Shown here: in pieces, positions 36,057 to 48,069 of the stretch | Layout of the letters: each line of letters begins with the position of its first letter | Position numbering within the stretch: the first letter of the stretch is position 1 | NCBI GenBank assembly: GCA_013420905.1 | Contig: JAAXNY010000017.1 | Location: 806,001 to 870,000, forward strand | DNA length: 64,000 nt | Direction: 5' to 3' | Source: Collybia mongolica | Taxonomy: Eukaryota > Basidiomycota > Agaricomycetes > Agaricales > Clitocybaceae | Position numbers and translations under genes: made by a program | Notes under the pieces: model-generated | Database searches by the model: none | What the model was told of the DNA's origin: nothing | Seen by the model: the letters and a program-made list of their open reading frames with translations, nothing else

Positions 36057-39000
36057 CTTGAGATGTAGCATTGTAGTCTCTTGGTTTGAAGAGATGATAA
36101 GCTAACTGTCCAATACTGGCACCTTCATGTCCAAGAGGACATATATCAGGGTAGTTGTTATGTAATAACTGTCTAACATTATCTCTGGCACATTCTAAGG
36201 ACTGGCCAAGATGGATTTCATTGAAACCTTCTACCAACAACTCAGTATATGTGCTATCAACATCATGCAGATTCTCAGTCCACTGGTCTGGGTTATGTTT
36301 CCAAATATCATAAAGGATAACAAACAAACTATCATATGAGCAGCTGTAATTATCTTTATCCCAAGATAATCCAAGTGGTGGTTGGATCTGGAAAGTATGA
36401 GATTTGGCTAGTTTCCTTTTTATAGGAGACATTTCATTATTATCTTCATCTATTTTTCGCTTTTTTGACACAGAGATACTTCCTGTAGCAGGTACAAAAG
36501 CAGAGGTAGTTTTGAGGGTTTTCTCATTCCTAGTATTTTCCTTTTTTATAATCTGCCATGGACTATCAGTGACAACAGGTAATAAATGCATAGGATCATT
36601 AGATGACCATTTCAGAGCATTATCAACTTTGTCTGGGACATGTTCTGTGCCTTTCCAGTTTTGGTACTCTCTGATAAGACTATTTCTTAGGTTTCCTTCA
36701 ATATTTTTGGGTAGTAGGCTTTCATATCTAAGTCTAGTAATATCATCCAAGATTTCATGCTCTCTGAATTCTTGCCTAAGATACCCAGAACACCCTCTAG
36801 TAATTATGCTAGGTTCAAATCCCTGAAGGATGATTGTTCCAGCTGCACTTGCACTTCTGGATAGGCAGGTGTAGTAAGACATATGTGAGAAGCAGCTGTT
36901 CAAATGTACTACATTATAAGGTCTAGTCTTTCCTTGAGCAGCATAATCAGTCATTGCAAAGTTGGGTAACACCCACACTTGTTGTCTTTCAATAGATTCT
37001 TTTACATCACTAGGAAATATACATGTTATAGTCTTTGTGCCCTTGATCAGAGGATCTACATTTTTGGGCAAGCCTGGTATCTGTATATCTTTTGCAGGAT
37101 TGATGAGCTCCACAAACAAGGTGTCCAGGATATGTTTTCCATGAGAACCTTTTTCTGACTGCCATCCTACAACAATTCCTTCCTGGCCTTTGGTTATGCA
37201 CAACTCAGTTGCATCATTGTTCCTTATCATCACTGGCATTCCAAGACAGAGTGAGAGTTTTCCAGCAAAGTTCTCAGTAGATCCATGTCTAACTTTCCAT
37301 ATTTCAGTTTGGTCCTTAAAGTCAATTTCATTTGAAGCATGCTTGGCCTTAGGTGCATTTTTGGACTTTCCCCATTTCTCTTTGGTGGCAGGATCAGTCT
37401 CCTTTCCCCACCTGTCAACAGAATAGAAATTAGTCAGTTTCTGGCCAGTTTCATCAGCAAATCTTTGACACCCTAGCTTATTGATTTCATCCTTCTGAGT
37501 ATGCCTTCCACATATGATAGAAACATTTCTAAACTCTTTCTTGGCAACATTAGGCTGACCAGGCCTCTTTCCAGCCTGCAGTGTTCTTAGAAATTGGATA
37601 TCCTCAGAGGTACATTTGCCATATCTCATGTTTACCAAAGCCTTTGTTAAAGATGCATCTTCAGGTGACTGGGTCTTCTGTCTCATATTCTCTCTGAGAA
37701 TTACTACTGTTGTGACCTGATGCCAGAGGGCTTTTCCAATAGATGCTTGTTGGCCAGCTAACTTGAGACCAGAATGAAGTTGGGTTCCAACATGTTCAGT
37801 GTATAGAGGTGAGCCACCTACTGGTGAAATTTGAGCAAAATCACCAGCAAAAATCATGTTCATTCCACCAAATGGTAAGTCAAACACATTCAAGGCATTG
37901 GCTAACTGTGCAGAGATTCTATACATATCATGACATGCTAGCATTGAAACTTCATCAATAGATATATAATCAACCCCATCTAATCTGGCTTTGACCTGTG
38001 CTACACTAGCTGCATTTTTGGTACCAGTCATAGAAATCCCCAGAAATGAATGATAGGTTGAGCCATTTAGCAAAGCAGCTGATGTTCCAGTTGGCCCAAG
38101 TGCAATTAATCTATGGAACTCATTTCTTTGTTTAAAGAAATAGATCAGGGCTTGGATCACCCTTGAATTTCCAGTTCCACCCATTCCACCCAAGTACATC
38201 TTGAGCTGTTCTGCCTTTGGACCTACTGCATGATTGGCTATAATTCTAAATGCTCTTTCTTGCTCATTATTCATCTTAAACTTGTCTACAGTTGCTTGCA
38301 TAGTCCTGTGCACTGCTTTCTCTTTTACTTTGAACTCTTTGGTCAGATAGGACTGGTCAACAATATTGACATCATTTTCATTTGGATCTAGTTCATGGTT
38401 TCCAAAATGTTTGTTATCTGGAATGTGCCTATTTCTTTTAGCTAGTACCTCCTGCCTCTTGCCACCTACAGCTGCTTTCCATTGGGCACCAGACTGTATG
38501 ATCTCTGGTTGAAGAAAGACCTTGTTGACTTGGCTGATTCCATTGGGTGATTTATCAAGCCAGCCAGCTTCTTTGACTCCAATTCTAGTTGCTTCCATTT
38601 CATAGTACTTGCTTTTTCCAATTTTGCCCAGCCCAATGTATCTGTTGTGGTCATGGTGTTCTCTGCTGGTATTCTCATCATCTCCAAAATCAGCACCCTC
38701 ATAGAAATCAGTATCATTATTATTGATTTCATTTATGACATCTGTATTCATCCACTCTGGGAAGGTGTCACTGGGAATACCCCCTTTCTTCAGTTGAGCA
38801 GAGTAGTCATCCCTGGCATCATTACATTCATATCTAATGTTGAAGTTTTTCATAAGTAATATTTGTGTATCTGTAAATTTATGTTCATTAAATGTCTCAT
38901 CCCAGGAGTAGTCTTCTGCCTTTAGGTCAGTCCCATTTCTCCATGGTTTGAACAGTGTTAACATTGTAGCACAGTAATATTCTCTATCTCCTCTGTCACA

Positions 39001-40125
39001 TCTGGGCAATGAACCTCCAACAAAGTTGGGGACAGTCTTATTCTTCTTTTCATCATACTGGGCTTTATGTGTTTTATACAAAGGATGATCTCTGAGAAAA
39101 GAATAGCTGTACTGGTCATCTTCATCTTCTGATCCAGATTCACTATCAGTAGCTGTAACTTCCTCAAGCAATGGATCATTATTCCAGATAGGAGATTCAT
39201 CAGTATCAGCAAAATTTGTATCTTCTTCAGAATCTAGGTCAGGTCCAGGTTCCATTGGCAATGGTAAAGGGTGTGTCAGATCAAGTTCATCTTCAGAGTC
39301 AATAGTATCACATCTTCTATTAGCCTTAGGAACTTTGATCCTAGATGACATCTGGACCCATTCATATAATGTCTTATTCTCAAAAGCCTTGGGCCTATAC
39401 ATGTAATCATGGACCTTGGATGATCCCACATATTCACCAGAGTCACCTTTTTGGACAACCACCTTCTCAGGAACATCAACCTCTAAATCTTCTTCAGATC
39501 TCCAGGTTTTCAGGACTTCTCTAACATAGTTCTTCCAATAAACTGGAATAAATTGGTGACTAGTATAGTGATCAGGATTTCCCAAAAGATATAAATCTGC
39601 CATAGGGCCTCCTAATTCCATCTTGGCTGTAAGACAATTTACTGTTTGAGTCACCAGTTTCCTAGCCTTTTCCTTTCTTTTCAGTGAGCCCCCAAACATC
39701 TCAGTATTTCTTTGAAAGACACTTCTAACTGCATCAAATAGGGCATGTGTTTTGAGACCTGGTTTTGTTACATAATCAGTAACATAGGCAACTACTGCTT
39801 TGATAGCTGTTCCAGACATAAGACTTGTGGCATCACTGTTGCATCTAAACAAATAGGTAACAATAGGAGTGAAGGTATTAATCCATGCCTCTCCTTTCTT
39901 CATATTCAAAGCACCTGTCTTTGGATCTACCTCTGTTTGCTCATAAACTTGCCTTGGAAATCTGGCTTTGCATTTTCCATCTTTATTAATACATGTGGGT
40001 TTTTTAGATCCATCATTGGTTTTATTCTTTTTGCAGTTATGCACATTAGATCTCAAGACAAGATAATCAACAGTCTCCTCAAATTTCTCCCACCAGTTTT
40101 CAAGTTTGATGCACCTAGAGCAATC
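36057..40125 (-). pseudogene. Helitron Rep/helicase polyprotein, body inverted and truncated at both ends
   Basis: About 1,350 codons are open on the minus strand. From the start (40125) there is CSRCIKLENWWEKFEETVDY and RSNVHNC, typical of the region after the Rep domain, so the HUH nuclease motifs themselves are missing. The SF1 (Pif1-like) helicase core has a Walker A reading GGTGNS, so the ATP-binding Lys is Asn; then YISIDEVSML (Walker B), FAGDFAQISPVGG and a final CLSRSAS region. The C-terminus begins a ubiquitin-specific-protease-like domain: NYSCSYDSLFVILYDIW contains the Cys box. The frame ends at LTR F. CpG is extremely rare in the whole body although the frame is intact. Confidence 0.9.
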
Positions 40126-40383
40126 TGTTAGAATTGACCTGTATATATAGCTTAGCTTGGTATTGTTTTGCTTCTTTCATTGTTCTATTGTTCTATTGTT
40201 CTATTGTTCCATTGTTCTATTGTTTATTGTACTCTACTATTGTTTCTACAGGTATATAGGTGTAGAGTAGCTTGTTCTGGAGTCCCCAGTTTCTTACTCA
40301 GGACTCCAGGTTAGTACTCATTTATATTAGTGAATATACAGTTTCTTACTCAGGACTCCAGCTCTAGGCTTCCACCTCTAACA
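40126..40383 (+). mobile_element. LTR family 1, copy G
   Basis: 258 bp, TGTTAGAATTGACC to CTCTAACA, long form with the internal segment at 40310-40361 (52 bp). Left flank CAATC (start of the Helitron body as inverted), right flank TCAAG (start of the Helitron C-terminal piece). Together with LTR F it encloses the inverted Helitron body. Confidence 0.9.
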
Positions 40384-40864
40384 TCAAGTTGTATGTACTA
40401 AGTGCAACTATGAAGGTATGGAAGTGGATGAAAGACATGCATATGCTGTACATGCTATTGATTCAACTCCAGGATCTACCCAAAAATGGATAACTTCATT
40501 TGTATATCCAGTAGCATATACATGTCCAGAATGCTTATGTCCCATGGTAAAGCAGGTTCAGTACAACTATGTTCCAAACATTCTGGCACTTGAGTATCCT
40601 CACACCAATATAGAGACCAGCCACAAGATCAAATTTTTGGGAGATGAAAAGTGCACCACACTCTATCTGAGGGGGGTTGTGTATCATGGAGAAAATCACT
40701 TTACCTCCAGAATAATTTCTAGCAAAGGCAAAATATGGTACTATGATGGGATGCTTACTGAACAAGTATCTATTGAGGACAGAAGTTTAAGGGATTTATA
40801 TGATAATGACTTGAGAAGGTATCAGAAGAGAGATCTAGTAGTAGCTGTATATGCTCAAAAATAA
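40384..40864 (+). pseudogene. Helitron C-terminal USP-like domain, second half
   Basis: The plus-strand frame continues the protein left off at 36057: CTKCNYEGMEVDERHAY, then a CPEC zinc pair, VVYHGENHFTSRII with the catalytic-type His, and IWYYDGM. It ends with a TAA at 40862-40864. The His box completes the peptidase fold started by the Cys box in the inverted body. The junction through the TCAAG duplication is contiguous. It shows that body and C-terminus were once in the same orientation. Confidence 0.85.
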
Positions 40865-41735
40865 TATTTATATAAAAATAACTTGTAATACAATTATGAT
40901 GGTCAGCTTGTGTGAAATGGACTTCTGATTCCCATTACCAAAAAAAGGACGAGTACCTGCTACTCCAAGCATTGGCCCTCTAAGTCAAAATCAATGTCTT
41001 AGTTGGTCTGCTCTACAGAAAAAAACACAAAAGTCATCAGAACTAACTTTTTTCTATGATAATGGGCAGTGAATGAGCATTCACATTGTTTTCATGTATT
41101 TGGCATGCTTATGTGATGGAATAGATCATGTGACATGTGTCAATAAATAGAGAATTCAATCCTCTTTGTATTTCAGGTAAATATAGTAGTAGTTGTTGAT
41201 TTTTCCAATGTTTAGGATAATTTCCCACAAGGGTCATATTTGGTAAGGGTCATTGTTGTTATAAGATGTTTGTTTACCCTGGACATAACACACAGACCTT
41301 CAAAACTAGATGAATCTGGACATTTCTGATATTTCGCTCAAAATAGACCGTGGGAAAATTATGCTCAACAAGGAAATTGTAGAGCCATGTTTGTACATTC
41401 CAAACATATAAAAACAAAGGTAATAGCTTTACTGGTTATGGAGAAAATCACAAAATAAATTTTGAGACACAACGCTTTGAAATATTAGATATGCACAATT
41501 TTGATGGCATCATTAAAAGCATTATGTAAGCATCCCAAATACATGCAAATCATGTCACAATACTTTGTATTTGTGGAGAAATGCTGTAAACAGCCATAAG
41601 AGAAGAAAAATCCCATTATGGAAATATTTTCCTGCGGTGTTGAAATATGAATCAATCAATCAATCAATCAATCAACTTTTTGCCCGAAAACTGGGTTGAT
41701 AAAGAACTCATCTTTAGTAAACTAAAGAACTTGTA
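40865..41735 (+). mobile_element. Helitron 3' region with terminal hairpin (module copy 3)
   Basis: It follows the Helitron stop codon and ends with CTTTAGTAAACTAAAG and AACTTGTAA near 41712-41735. This copy ties the repeated module to the Helitron coding region. It contains an AATC microsatellite (41650-41675). The first 120 bp (40900-40990) resemble the far end of copy 2 in the opposite orientation, so the 5' part of the module differs between copies. Confidence 0.7.
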
Positions 41736-43783
41736 AAATGCAATGCTTAATGATTAAGCAGCATTTGACATAGCGTTTTGTATGTGCTAATGTGCATTGT
41801 ATCATTGTATTTGTGACTTCCAGTGAGTGAACTTTGTCAAAGTCTCAGGCAGCCTTGGCCAGGTGCATGGTCTCGTATGTATAGAAATGCCCTCCTGTAG
41901 TGACTGTGTGTACTGGAGTATATACAAGGTGCCATGTGCCCAGAGGCATGGTCCTGTGTGTATAAATCAGTATTTTAAGATGTCAAGCCAGAAGGGCATC
42001 TTACACTAGGTTCCTGGGCTGGGCCATTATTGTGTATGTTTTCCCTCCCTTTGCCTCCCATGGAAGGGCCCAGCTTTGAGGCAGTCCATCCCATGTATCA
42101 TGCAAGAATAGTTTGTTTAGGTCCTTGAGCTCTTGGTTTGTCTGCTATGACTACTGCCTGGAGATGTGTATTCTCGACAGACAGCTAATGTATATTGTTT
42201 GAGTTCTGACCTGGACTAAGGGTTTGTAAGTAGCCCATCACAGCCCAGGTCCTCAATGCAATAAAGTTGAGGCACAAGTGACAATGGGCAGAGGTGGTGG
42301 AGGGGCATTGGTGTGAAGTGGTAGCCTTAAACCAGGAAAGTAGTGCTCATCAAATTCAGCTCTCTCAGAAATAATGGTCTTCTTGGTGATAGGATTGTAA
42401 AACAACCATCGCTTGTTATGTTGCCAAGAGGCTCAGACAGGGAGCAGTATACACAGTATGAACAACCATGCAGGGAAGGGATGAGCATAGAGCACTAGTG
42501 GCTTGACTATGAGTAGAGAACCCAGCCCAAGTCTATTGCAAAGGTGCCCTTCCATGGAGAGGAAGGGGCACCTTATATACAGTACATTGTGGCTACATCT
42601 CAAATAACAACAGAATCAGATATCAGTAACTCTACTGATGCAACAATCCATCTGTGATATGTCAGTCCAGAGTAAACTACTATCTGTCAAGGGGTTAAAG
42701 CAGTGTGTGTCAGAATAATAGATATAACAGTGAGGCTATGCAAGCTGTGCAATAGTGATTCTGATGGCTAGATGTGGACAAACAAGTGATTCCCTTACAA
42801 CTTCACCCATATCCATGGTGTATGCCAATAGAAGTTGGTGTTTATAGATCCTATACAAATATCCACCAATAAAAGGTAACAATATATATCTAGGCACTTC
42901 CCTTAAAGACAAGTCAGCTGGTAAAGTAAAGACTCAGACCCTCAGAGATGGACTGTGTGAAAAAATTAAGAAACTTGAAAATGTACATAGATCCATATTT
43001 GTATATTCCAATATACAACCAACTCAGTAGCTTCTCCAGGGACTTGACACTGAGCCACATGAGCCACACAGACCACACAGACAAATGCAGGTGTCTGCAG
43101 ACTGACTCAGACCCTGTTTAGCAGGAAGCCCTGCTTAATTGACAGTCTGCATCTGAGCCAAGTCAAAGCTAAGTCCATAAATCCATGCTGTTACTTGGAT
43201 GCTCAGACCCAGCTTGGAACAACTCCCCATGAAGTCCATGCAGACTGTCCAGATTGCTTACTTAATTATAGTTACCATTGCTTATTTAATGCACAAAAAT
43301 GCAATTTTTTGGAGAGTCAAATACAAAGCCTCAAGGTTACATGTCATGTGCATAAAGCATGCAGATTAACCATTTGGTAATATGAACTTGTCAGTCCAAG
43401 GTGCTTGTTTTTATAATGACCCCTGCTGCCTACTCTTGGCTATTACTGGAAATGGCTGAATGTTGTTGATAGGTACTCCATCACCTGTCAGCCTTGTTGT
43501 CAACCTCCACTGCTACATCCCCAGCTGCCCCACCCATCACCTCCCTGCCATATGATTGTGCACAATACTGCCAAATACAATGCCAGGTCCCACTGCCATG
43601 GATACCACCACCCTCTCTCATACCCACCCCTCTCAGTGAAAATAACAACTGCAAAATCACAACGATAAAAGCTGCAGCAAGAACTACAGAGGCACCTGCC
43701 ACATTACCAGTGACTGCCTGCCCACATCTGCTAGTGAGCAGCTAGCATGGCAGAGATGGATGGTGCAGTGGTGTTTTCCATAT
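41736..43783. other. CpG-poor sequence with one Copia relic, otherwise unassigned
   Basis: About 2 kb lies between the Helitron end and the next Helitron module. Short open frames occur (41827-42009, 43195-43380, 43494-43745) without recognised domains. A diverged Copia fragment is listed separately. No terminal repeats or poly(A) tracts were seen. Confidence 0.35.
42285..42412 (-). pseudogene. Copia integrase C-terminal relic
   Basis: The minus-strand reading gives KRWLFYNPITKKTIISERAE and then FDEHYFPGL, matching GWKFYNPTTKKTMISDKAEF of the Copia element near 28755-28815. Only this short block is recognisable. It comes from a diverged relative of the element at 27.5 kb. Confidence 0.75.
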
Positions 43784-44262
43784 GGTTACGAGTTCTTTAT
43801 CAACCCAGTTTTTGGGCAAAAAGTTGATTCATTCATTCATTCATTCATTCATTCATATTTCAACACTGTGGGAAAATATTACCATAATGGGATTTTTCTT
43901 CTCTTATAGCTTTGTACAGCATTTCTCCACAAATACAAAGTATTGTGACATAATTTGCATGTATTTTGTTAAAGGTGGAAGCCTAGAGCTGGAGTCCTGA
44001 GTAAGAAACTGGTATATTCACTGATATAAGTGAGTACTAACCTGGAGTCCTGAGTAAGAAACTGGGGACTCCAGAACAAGCTACTCTACACCTATATACC
44101 TGTAGGAACAATAGTAGAGTACAATAAACAATGAAACAATAGAACAATAGAACAATAGAACAATGAAAGAAGTGAAACAATACCAAGCTAAGCTATATAT
44201 ACAGGTCAATTCTAACATATTTGGGATGCTTACATAATGCTTTTGATGATGCCATCAAAATT
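43784..44262 (-). mobile_element. Helitron module copy 4, left part
   Basis: Inverted module starting GTTACGAGTTCTTTATC at 43788; the terminal hairpin segment present in other copies is deleted here. It includes an ATTC microsatellite (43826-43856). A solo LTR (43967-44217) is inserted in it. The module breaks off at ...GCCATCAAAATTA (44262), and its continuation is found at 63604, about 19.3 kb away, with roughly 190 bp missing. Confidence 0.7.
43967..44217 (-). mobile_element. solo LTR, family 1, copy H
   Basis: 251 bp, inverted, long form, with perfect target duplication TATTT (43962-43966 and 44218-44222), inserted in Helitron module 4. It is a clean solo LTR and thus a reference for what an undisturbed insertion looks like. 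Confidence 0.93.
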
Positions 44263-44429
44263 ACAAGCTTACTACCCATGCCTTTGGCATGGGGGGGTGG
44301 CTCATCCATTCTGAGGGAAAATAATATTTACACAAATATATAAAGGGAGTTCCAGATACATGGTCACTGGAGTGTGGATTGCAGTTGGCCACAAATGGCA
44401 TTGTTTTTTTTTCCTCATACCACAGGCCC

Positions 44430-44859
44430 CTGGAAGCTCCCCTATATGTTTGGGAATTTTTTGTGGATTTGAGACTCCCAAAATGATGATTTTCCCAGCC
44501 CAAAATAGTAGATCTGAGTGATTCTGGCAAAATCCTTGGCCTAAATATAGCAGATTTTAGACCTTCCTTGAGGATTTTTTTCAAGTAATGGGCCACTGGT
44601 TCATTTGATCTGTTTCAGTTTGAGAAGAGCCAGAGCCCAGATTCACAATCCTCAAAAAGCACTAAAATATGTTTTATGATATAAGCCCTGCACCTGATAA
44701 TACCACCAATCACCTCTTATTAGAGGAGGTGCAGCATATGTGCTCCCCCTCTAACAGGAGTGAATTCAGCAAATACACGCCTCCATCAATAAACCTTCAT
44801 TAATGTCTACAAACACTTAGACATTTCCCTCAGTCGTCATCGGCATGTGCCGGACATCA
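44430..44859 (+). repeat. left inverted repeat of the KDZ element, outer part
   Basis: It matches the right repeat in inverse orientation: GGAAGCTCCCCTATATGTTT, CTGATAATACCACCAAT, GCAGCATATGTGCTCCC and ACTTAGACATTTCCCTCAG are all present at both ends. The left copy has about 190 extra bp (44465-44680) relative to the right. The inner part continues after the LINE, from 50748 to about 51130. Confidence 0.8.
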
Positions 44860-44986
44860 CTCCTTCTTGACTTGTTACTCCCATGTGCACAGCCACCTGG
44901 TCTACTCGTCAATACCGTCTTGTGCACCCAGCTGCCTCAAAACTCCTCTGATCCCCTGATCTCCCATACACTGCTGTGGTCATACC

Positions 44987-47008
44987 ATGGCCAAAGACAA
45001 ACCTCCAACCCGATCTCAGCGATCGGCGGACCGTATGGCAAAACCGCCGGATCTACGCGAACTTCTATGCAGATCCATGTCCCCAGCCCCTGTCTCCGAG
45101 CTGGTAGCCAGCCTGCATCCTCAAGCAGGCCCCTCCCTTGCGTCACAGGTCTTTTTCAGGCCCACGACTCCTGCACCCATTGTAGAGGACAATGATGACA
45201 ACAATGATGATGACAACAATGCTGCTGACCCTGACCCCACTGTTACCGGCCCTCCTGCCAAACCACCTGCTGCTCCTGTCCAAGACCGTGACGTTGTCAT
45301 GGCTGAGGTAGAGGGGGATGCTTTCATGGAAGAGTTTAAGGATCCGGAGACATTTTATGCCTCTGGTGCTAAGGATAAGGTCCCAGTCGACCTTGAAGCT
45401 GCCACTACATCCATCCACAACATCACAGAGATGCTCAACCTCTGGGCCATCAACGGCTATCGCGTCCCAGAGGAGGCCTCAGTCAAGCTCGTCCAAGAGC
45501 TCCTCCAAGCTGTCTTCACAGTCTCCGAAGCTGGCCTCGTCAAACACGCCATTACGGCGGATGCCGAGTCCAAGAGCATCGCTCTCCAAGCCCTTATTGA
45601 GAGTCTCCGTGCGCAGGTGCCTCCAGCCCCTGTTCCCATCCCTTCCAACTGACCACCTTGTCCTGGGCGCTCTCTGCCCCCTTGATCCACCAATGCTACT
45701 GCAGACCCGGCTGGCCTTCGCCGCCCCTCCAAGAAAGTCATATATACATGCTCTATCAAGCGTTCCCTTCCTCCTAGATCAAAGACCTTTGCATCTGCAG
45801 CATCTGCTGCAATCTCCACCCCTCAGCCTCCCTCTGCGAAGAAGGCGAAGGGCCCCACCGCAGCTCAGGCGGGGCTTGTCCAGATGGCCAAGTCCTTTCC
45901 CTCAGCACCCATCACTTCCATCGTGTGTGCTCAGCAGGTCATGTCCAGTGATATTGTCCCTACCCCCTTGGACTCGGCCCGAGCAAAAGCTCGACACAAG
46001 AGATCCACCACACATGGCCCCTCCCGGAAGGAGGTGGTCGTCATCACTTCACCCCCCACCCACTGGCCTGATACGCCAGTGGTTGGGCCGCTGAACTCTC
46101 ACCTTGGCACTCATAAGAGAGCCATTTGGGTCATGTCTGAGACCTGAAACCACCTCGGGGGCCTGGCCCTTGTGTGTGATGTTTTGCTGGTCAAAGATGA
46201 CATCCAGATCATGCATGCCTATTTTAGCGACGCAGCTAAAAAGATACACAAAGATGACTCCGTGGAAACGCATGTGGAAGTAGGCTCATCCAAGTCATTC
46301 CTTCGCATCCCCGACTTCCCTTACTTTGGAGCGCACATCAAGTACGCTGCCAATGGTACCCCCATTCCCCTCACACCAGACGACATTGCTGAGATCCTTG
46401 GTAAATGCCCCTGGCATGAGGCCATCCACTTCTACCAAGGGTCTAGGCCCCGGATGGTAAGAAACTCCCAGACATCAGACACCAGCATGGTGTTCTTTGA
46501 TATCTATGACTTGCGAGGTGGACAGCACCTCCGTAGCCTCAAGGGCCGAAGCTTCATGCTCAGGTCCAAGAAACTCACCATCCTGCCCGCTGAGAAGCGA
46601 GTCGGAGTCCCCATATGTCCCCACTGCTGGAGGTATGGACACTGCACAGAGGTTTGTCCATTCAAGACGCAGCTGTGCTCCATCTGTGCCGGCCCACATG
46701 AAACCAACCACCACCGCATGTTAGCCGTGTGCTGCAAAAAACAGCCCAAGGCCAACCCCCCTTGAGAGGCGACCCCTGCAGGTCACCCTTGCCCACACCC
46801 AGCTCGATGTGTCAACTGCACGCTTGCACATGCATCTGACAGTCGTATCTGCTCGTTCTGGAAGAACCGCTACAATCCGAAGTGGGTCTTCTCCAAGTAT
46901 ACTGCACAGAAGGTAGGCAATGAGCTGTTACGCTTCATTCCCGCCCCTAACTCACCTTTTCCCAACGTCACAGGAGGCAGGCTCCTTAGACGCCAGGCGA
47001 ACCCTTGA
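44987..47008 (+). pseudogene. LINE ORF1, Gag-like protein with CCHC zinc knuckles
   Basis: It starts MAKDKPPTRSQRSADRMAKP and is open to 45652, then continues in another frame after a shift near 45640. The central part lies at 45884-46765. An in-frame TGA (46145-46147) interrupts SET/NHL. CPHCWRYGHCTEVC (46616-46657) is a C-x2-C-x4-H-x4-C knuckle, followed by CSICAGPHETNHH and a third Cys-rich motif near 46807-46860. Such proteins bind the element's RNA in a ribonucleoprotein particle. Acidic Asp/Asn repeats occupy residues about 70-90. Confidence 0.8.
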
Positions 47009-47030
47009 GAAGTTCGACAGTTGTTGACCC

Positions 47031-48069
47031 ATGTGTAGTACAACCTCTGTAGACACTTTACGTATTTATTGTCAAAATGTGGGACGCAAGCACAATTGGA
47101 CAATCAACCTTCTGGAACGTATGAAATCTGTCTCAGATATCTTATTTCTCCAGGAACCACCATGGTCCACTGTGAGATACACTGCCTCCCTGACGGAGAA
47201 GGACGGGGTCCCTGTTAAAGGGCCACTGAACCACCCGGATTGGATAGCTATGTACCCTAAAGGGTTTGACGGGGCCAATGAAAGGCCACGTGTCCTTGCC
47301 TATGTTAATCGTGCCATGCGCACGATCAAACCTAAGCTCCGATCTGACATTGTGAATCATTGCGATGTCATGGTCATCACTGTAAAAGGGCATCTTGGCC
47401 CCATACATCTGATGAACACCTACTCCGATGAGAATGGCTCAGCCATTCAGTACATCAAAGACCACCTGGACGCACTACCAGAGTTGAGTTATATGGGGGG
47501 GGATTTTAATTGCCCTTCATCTCACTGGGACGCGACACTTACATGCAAACACCCAATGGCCTCTAGGCTCATGGAGTGTGCTGCAAAACTTAACCTGGAG
47601 AGAGTGGCCCCGACTTCGGGAGGGGTCACCCATTGGCCATATAACATGGCACTCCATGGCTCAATTCTTGACCTGGTGTTTGTCCTGATGTTCCAGGGCT
47701 ACACAGCTGATCTAACATTAGGAGACAAGGGGGAACCCGATCACCTTCCGTTATTACTGGATATCCCCCTTAAGGTCTACTGGCCTGAGGGGAAAATGTC
47801 CATCAAAGTCGACTCCGATGAAGAGGCGGACTTCCTCAGTGAAATCTCCCTCCTCCTGGGTCAAGTCCCAATCCCTGGCACTATGTCAGTTGGTCAAACC
47901 CAAGCTGTTGCTAGGGCTATATCCGTCGCTTTTGGTGTGGCATGGTCTCATCATGCCAAGGCTAACCGGGCTTGTGCCCAGTCTAAGTCTTGGTGGGATT
48001 CTGACTGTGCTAATGCCAAGGCGGTTGCGATGGAGTCCGATCTCCTGGCTGACTGGTCACTTTGTATGA
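47031..48069 (+). pseudogene. LINE ORF2, apurinic-type endonuclease domain
   Basis: It starts with ATG 47031. The sequence runs RIYCQNVGRKHNW, LFLQEPPW (catalytic-type Glu), NTYSDENG, YMGGDFNCPSSHWD, SILDLVF and EPDHLPLLLDI, the ordered motifs of the LINE endonuclease that nicks target DNA. The frame is lost at about 48065, where a deletion joins the post-endonuclease linker directly to RT; the first RT motifs are gone. Confidence 0.85.

Noticed and set aside
35791..40383. Full-length LTR element with LTRs F and G as its ends
   Set aside because: The LTRs are in opposite orientation and the interior is Helitron sequence; no primer-binding site or polypurine tract is present.
43494..43745. 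83-codon Pro/Thr/Ala-rich plus-strand frame
   Set aside because: Overlapping frames of similar length on both strands, no homology recognised and no introns supporting a gene.
45318..46094. 258-codon Pro/Leu/Arg-rich plus-strand frame
   Set aside because: A shadow of the LINE ORF1 region in another frame; only a short part near 45600 might reflect the frameshift.
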